Positions 6,341-8,922 of a stretch of DNA of 8,922 nucleotides are shown piece after piece; within the stretch, counting starts at the first letter, position 1, and each line of letters starts with the position of its first letter. Origin of the DNA: Polyangia bacterium (GTDB taxonomy: Bacteria > Myxococcota_A > Polyangia > Polyangiales > Polyangiaceae); assembly GCA_030430975.1 (NCBI GenBank), contig JAUIKB010000174.1, forward strand, positions 1 through 8,922, in the 5' to 3' direction. Position numbers and translations under genes: made by a program. A model generated the notes under the pieces. The model was not told the origin of the DNA and did not search any database. It was given only the letters and a program-made list of their open reading frames with translations.

Positions 6341-6961
6341 GTGGATGAGTTGGACGATGCGGCGCGCGGCTGGGTCGGGTTGCCGAAATTCGACCGCGAC
6401 TATTTGGGTCAGCGCGTCAAGGGGACGCTGATTAGAGCCCGGCGCCGCTATTTGGTAGAGACGTTCGGGGAGCAGATGTTGGGCGCCGTCGCGCAGGCAG
6501 CGCCACCGGACGCCGCGCGGATCCTGACGGACGTGCCGTTGGCGTTTGAGTGGGGTCCGATGCAGCGGATGATCGGCTTGGACATCGCCATCATTCGCGT
6601 GGCGTTCTCTGGAGACGCCGCCCGTATGCAGCACCTGGGAGCCGAGATCGCCGGGTACGATTTGCCGTTGACGTATCGTGCTTTGATGAAGGCAGGCAGC
6701 CCGAGCTTCGTGGCGCGGCGTATGGGCAGCGTCTATCAGCGCTATTTTCGAGAAGGCAACGTCCGCGCGGTAGCCTCGGACAAGGGAGCTACGATGCGGT
6801 TCGGCGGGGCATCACAACCGCTGTTCATGTGTCGCTACGGCATGGCGGGGTGGATGCAGCGGGCGATACGACTGTCGGGCGGTCGCAACTGTCAGATCGA
6901 ACACACGGAGTGCCGTCACGACGGTCACGCCGAGTGCATTTGGCGGTGTGATTGGGAGTGA
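6341..6961 (+). CDS. Small orphan protein, V4R/DUF2378-like Cys-His tail
   Basis: A 206-residue soluble protein with no signal peptide or membrane segment. Start GTG 6341 has AGAGGG ending six bases upstream. The N-terminal half is helical. Residues ~160-205 read as a small beta domain: LFMCRYGMAGWMQRAIRLSGG, then C184, H188, C191, H193, H196, C199 and C203 in a tail ending CIWRCDW. Tails of the form C-x-(H/G)-D-G-x-x-x-C-x-W-x-x-x-W occur in V4R/heme-NO-binding-like ligand domains and in the myxobacterial DUF2378 (TIGR02265) paralogue family, both of unknown or sensory function. I place it there by recalled pattern only. The extra Cys and His residues could bind a metal. It lies between the PAP2 gene (94-base gap) and the metzincin gene (33-base gap), so co-transcription is plausible. 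Confidence 0.65.
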   Translation: MDELDDAARGWVGLPKFDRDYLGQRVKGTLIRARRRYLVETFGEQMLGAVAQAAPPDAARILTDVPLAFEWGPMQRMIGLDIAIIRVAFSGDAARMQHLGAEIAGYDLPLTYRALMKAGSPSFVARRMGSVYQRYFREGNVRAVASDKGATMRFGGASQPLFMCRYGMAGWMQRAIRLSGGRNCQIEHTECRHDGHAECIWRCDWE

Positions 6962-6994
6962 GTTCTACACCAATCGGGGGTATGCTGTCGGCAT

Positions 6995-8179
6995 GTGGGC
7001 GACGAACGGCTGGGGATGTCACAGCGCGTTCGTATCCTAGCGTTGCCGGAATCGGCTAAGGAACGGCGCGCGAGCGTTTCACGCGTGGGGCTGGCGCTCG
7101 GCGTGTCGCTCAGCGAGGCAGCGAGACTAGTCGACGCGCTGCCTGTGGCTTTGCCCAAGCGTATGGAAGCCGAGACGGCGGGTGTCCTGATGGACGCACT
7201 GAGCGCTGCTGGTGCGACCGTTGAGCTGGTGAACGTTCCGCCGGGCCGGGTGATCCCGTGTACCAGTCATCCCAACCTTGAAGCGGGTTTCCAGTGTGAG
7301 AACTGCAGCGAGATGCTGTGCGAGGTGTGTCGGGGCATGGCCAATGCGGCGTCGGTGTGCGCTGGATGTCGCGCCAAACGCTCCCGTTCCAAGCGGTTCT
7401 ATCGAATTCGGGTAGCGGTGCTGTTGGCGGTTCTCGGCTTCGTGTGCCTGTACGCTTGGGCGGACATTCGCTCGCGCCAGGCGCGGACGACGTGGGAGCG
7501 GCCGGTTAGTGTGGCTGTTGTCCTGCTCGAGATGGGCCGCGTGTCGCCGCAAGTCGTTTCGGAGTTCAAGGCCCGCGCCGGGGCGTTGGAAGATCAGCTG
7601 GCGAACGAGAGGCGCCGTCATCGTCCAGGAGGGTCGCGGCCGTTTTCGCTGTCCGTGTTCGGCCCGGTGTCGATCGCCATGCGACCGCCGGAGCCAAAGA
7701 GCAACGAACTGACGGCACTGGCGAGACACGCCTTTGATGAATGGAGCTACTTGCGCGACGTTCATGGCCGCATGAATGGCTTTGACGCCGCAGGGTACGA
7801 CTCGAGGATCTACGTCGTGATCAAGCCCGCTCGCGGCGGTGCTCAGTTTGTCGAGGGCCGCAGTCAGCAGGGAGGACGCATCGGTGTGGTCGATGTAGAC
7901 TTGAACTCGGAGATGGTGGACTTCGCGTGGTGCGTAGTGGCGCACGAGCTAATGCACACGCTGGGGGCGAGCGACAAGTACAGCAGTTCGGGGCAAGCAC
8001 TCGTACCCCAAGGTCTCGCCGAGCCTGACAAACGGCCGCGGTTTCCTCAGAGCCATGTGGAAATAATGGCACGCAACAGGCCACTCGGTAGCGGTCGGGA
8101 AACCCAGCCAGAGAAACTGACCGAGCTGCGAGTCAACAGGTACACCGCCACCGAGATCGGCTGGCTATCGGCTCGCTGA
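6995..8179 (+). CDS. Membrane-anchored metzincin with L7/L12-like and B-box zinc-finger domains
   Basis: A multidomain protein. Residues ~11-80 (RVRILALPESAKERRASVSR to GATVELVNVP) resemble the C-terminal domain of ribosomal L7/L12, the fold shared with ClpS. Residues 89-125 carry C89-x2-H92, C101-x2-C104, C109-x2-C112 and C122-x2-C125, a B-box-type double zinc site. A basic patch (RSRSKRFYR) is followed by one membrane helix (~137-157), so by the positive-inside rule the N-terminus is cytoplasmic and the rest lies outside. The outer part ends in a zinc peptidase: VVAHELMHTLGASDKY contains H317-E318-x2-H321-x2-G324-x2-D327, with Asp as third ligand as in snapalysin. A Met-turn candidate follows at M358 (VEIMARNRPL). 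The protease class is firm and its targets are unknown. GTG 6995 is used; ATG 7016 is an alternative that keeps every domain. It converges on the Cys-rich gene 34 bases away. Confidence 0.82.
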   Translation: MGDERLGMSQRVRILALPESAKERRASVSRVGLALGVSLSEAARLVDALPVALPKRMEAETAGVLMDALSAAGATVELVNVPPGRVIPCTSHPNLEAGFQCENCSEMLCEVCRGMANAASVCAGCRAKRSRSKRFYRIRVAVLLAVLGFVCLYAWADIRSRQARTTWERPVSVAVVLLEMGRVSPQVVSEFKARAGALEDQLANERRRHRPGGSRPFSLSVFGPVSIAMRPPEPKSNELTALARHAFDEWSYLRDVHGRMNGFDAAGYDSRIYVVIKPARGGAQFVEGRSQQGGRIGVVDVDLNSEMVDFAWCVVAHELMHTLGASDKYSSSGQALVPQGLAEPDKRPRFPQSHVEIMARNRPLGSGRETQPEKLTELRVNRYTATEIGWLSAR

Positions 8180-8213
8180 GCGTTGTCCACTGAAGCCAGG
8201 GCCTTGATGTGTC

Positions 8214-8922
8214 CTATTTGGGCGTCAGGATGATGCGCCTAACGGAATCCGATTCCTTATTCACGGTGGAGTCCATGACGACCTCGACCATCCCATCCAG
8301 GCAGTAAGTTCCGTGAAGATCGGAGACCAGCCCGCCGTCATCACGCTGCATGATCTTGGCGGTGTGGGTTTGGCCGTTTGAGGTCACGCGAACGACCGCG
8401 CCGGCGGGATTGCGGTTCGTCGTGTGCCGCCCCTCGACGAACACGTCGTAGGTCCCCTTGGCGACGTTGTTGAAGGTGAACGTCGCCGTGCCTTTGCCTG
8501 AACCTGCCATGTACTGGCTGTCGCACATTTCGTGCTCAGCGAACTGAGCCGAATAGGCGTAGTCGCGACAGTCGAGGACCCAGCTAGAGCGCGGGGCGAA
8601 CGTGGCTTGTGTAAATGACTGCTCTTTTCCGCTGGGTGGATTTCCGGGGACGGGGTCGCAGCCGGTTTGGCCAGTGCCGCCCATCCCGGAGCCTCCGATG
8701 CCCATATAGTCGCCTTCGCACTCGCACCAGTCGGACCCGTGTCCGTTATTGTCGTCGCAGTTCAGCGCGTTACCGGTTTCCTTTTGGCAACCGGGTTCGC
8801 CGCCGAAGCGTGCCACGCACTTGAGCCCGGCCGCCGCGCAGAACGCATTGCAGCCGCTGCCGTCCGTGAACACGCCGTAGCAGTGGTTGGGGCCTGATTC
8901 GCACAGTTCGTAGTTGGAGTTG
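8214..8922 (-). CDS. Secreted Cys-rich protein with C-terminal beta domain, 5' end missing
   Basis: Open from the right edge to TAG 8214-8216; the true start lies outside the window, since Cys-rich sequence (ELCESGPNHCYGVFTDGSGC) continues upstream of the internal GTG at 8871-8873. The visible part has three regions. First is a domain with nine cysteines in about 65 residues, ending SDWCEC, clearly disulfide-type and so extracytoplasmic. Next is a Gly-rich linker (GIGGSGMGGTGQTG). Last is a beta-strand-rich domain of ~135 residues (TATFTFNNVAKGTYDVFVEG to SVRRIILTPK), which recalls golvesin-C/carbohydrate-binding-type modules at the ends of myxobacterial surface proteins. That resemblance is by pattern only. 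No catalytic motif is visible. A role as a surface or secreted adhesive or binding protein is likely but unproven. Confidence 0.75.
   Translation of the reverse strand, partial: NSNYELCESGPNHCYGVFTDGSGCNAFCAAAGLKCVARFGGEPGCQKETGNALNCDDNNGHGSDWCECEGDYMGIGGSGMGGTGQTGCDPVPGNPPSGKEQSFTQATFAPRSSWVLDCRDYAYSAQFAEHEMCDSQYMAGSGKGTATFTFNNVAKGTYDVFVEGRHTTNRNPAGAVVRVTSNGQTHTAKIMQRDDGGLVSDLHGTYCLDGMVEVVMDSTVNKESDSVRRIILTPK

Noticed and set aside
7127..7945. Minus-strand open frame of 272 codons
   Set aside because: It is antisense to the zinc-finger metzincin, whose motifs are unmistakable; the product is His/Arg-rich with no domain.
8180..8213. Terminator between the convergent metzincin and Cys-rich genes
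   Set aside because: The 34-base gap shows no stem-loop with a T-run on either strand.

Overview
The window is GC-rich and densely coded. Its gene content suggests a myxobacterium-like member of the Myxococcota (former Deltaproteobacteria). The grounds are a B-box-type zinc-finger protein fused to a membrane-anchored metzincin, a small orphan protein with a V4R/DUF2378-like C-terminus, and a secreted Cys-rich protein with a Gly-rich linker. The taxonomic call is inference from protein style; no rRNA or marker gene is present.

Layout from left to right. (1) A minus-strand glutamine-dependent NAD+ synthetase (nadE) runs to the left edge, but recognisable NadE sequence stops abruptly near base 121. 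The last ~120 bases instead read better as the end of an unrelated plus-strand gene. (2) Diverging from nadE is a single-domain ArsA-type P-loop ATPase (plus strand). It converges, with a 4-base gap, on (3) aquaporin Z (minus). (4) Upstream of aqpZ in the same direction is a YbiT-type ABC-F ATPase (minus). (5) A 268-base divergent intergenic region holds a perfect dyad over a candidate extended -10 promoter, plus hairpins in the ABC-F leader. (6) A plus-strand set of three genes follows, with gaps of 94 and 33 bases: a secreted PAP2-family phosphatase, a 206-residue orphan protein with a Cys/His-rich tail, and a 394-residue protein. The last joins an L7/L12-C-terminal-like domain, a B-box-like zinc finger, one transmembrane helix and an HExxHxxGxxD metzincin protease. 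(7) A minus-strand gene, cut by the right edge, encodes a Cys-rich secreted protein with a C-terminal beta-rich domain.

The left half is mostly housekeeping (NAD synthesis, water flux, ribosome-associated ATPase). The right half is accessory and envelope-directed. The best candidate for something not yet described is the PAP2 / V4R-like / zinc-finger-metzincin set, especially the protease, whose layout suggests a cytoplasmic sensing module coupled across the membrane to an extracytoplasmic peptidase. No RNA genes, insertion sequences, CRISPR arrays or convincing intrinsic terminators were seen, and there is no gene-free stretch longer than 300 bases.
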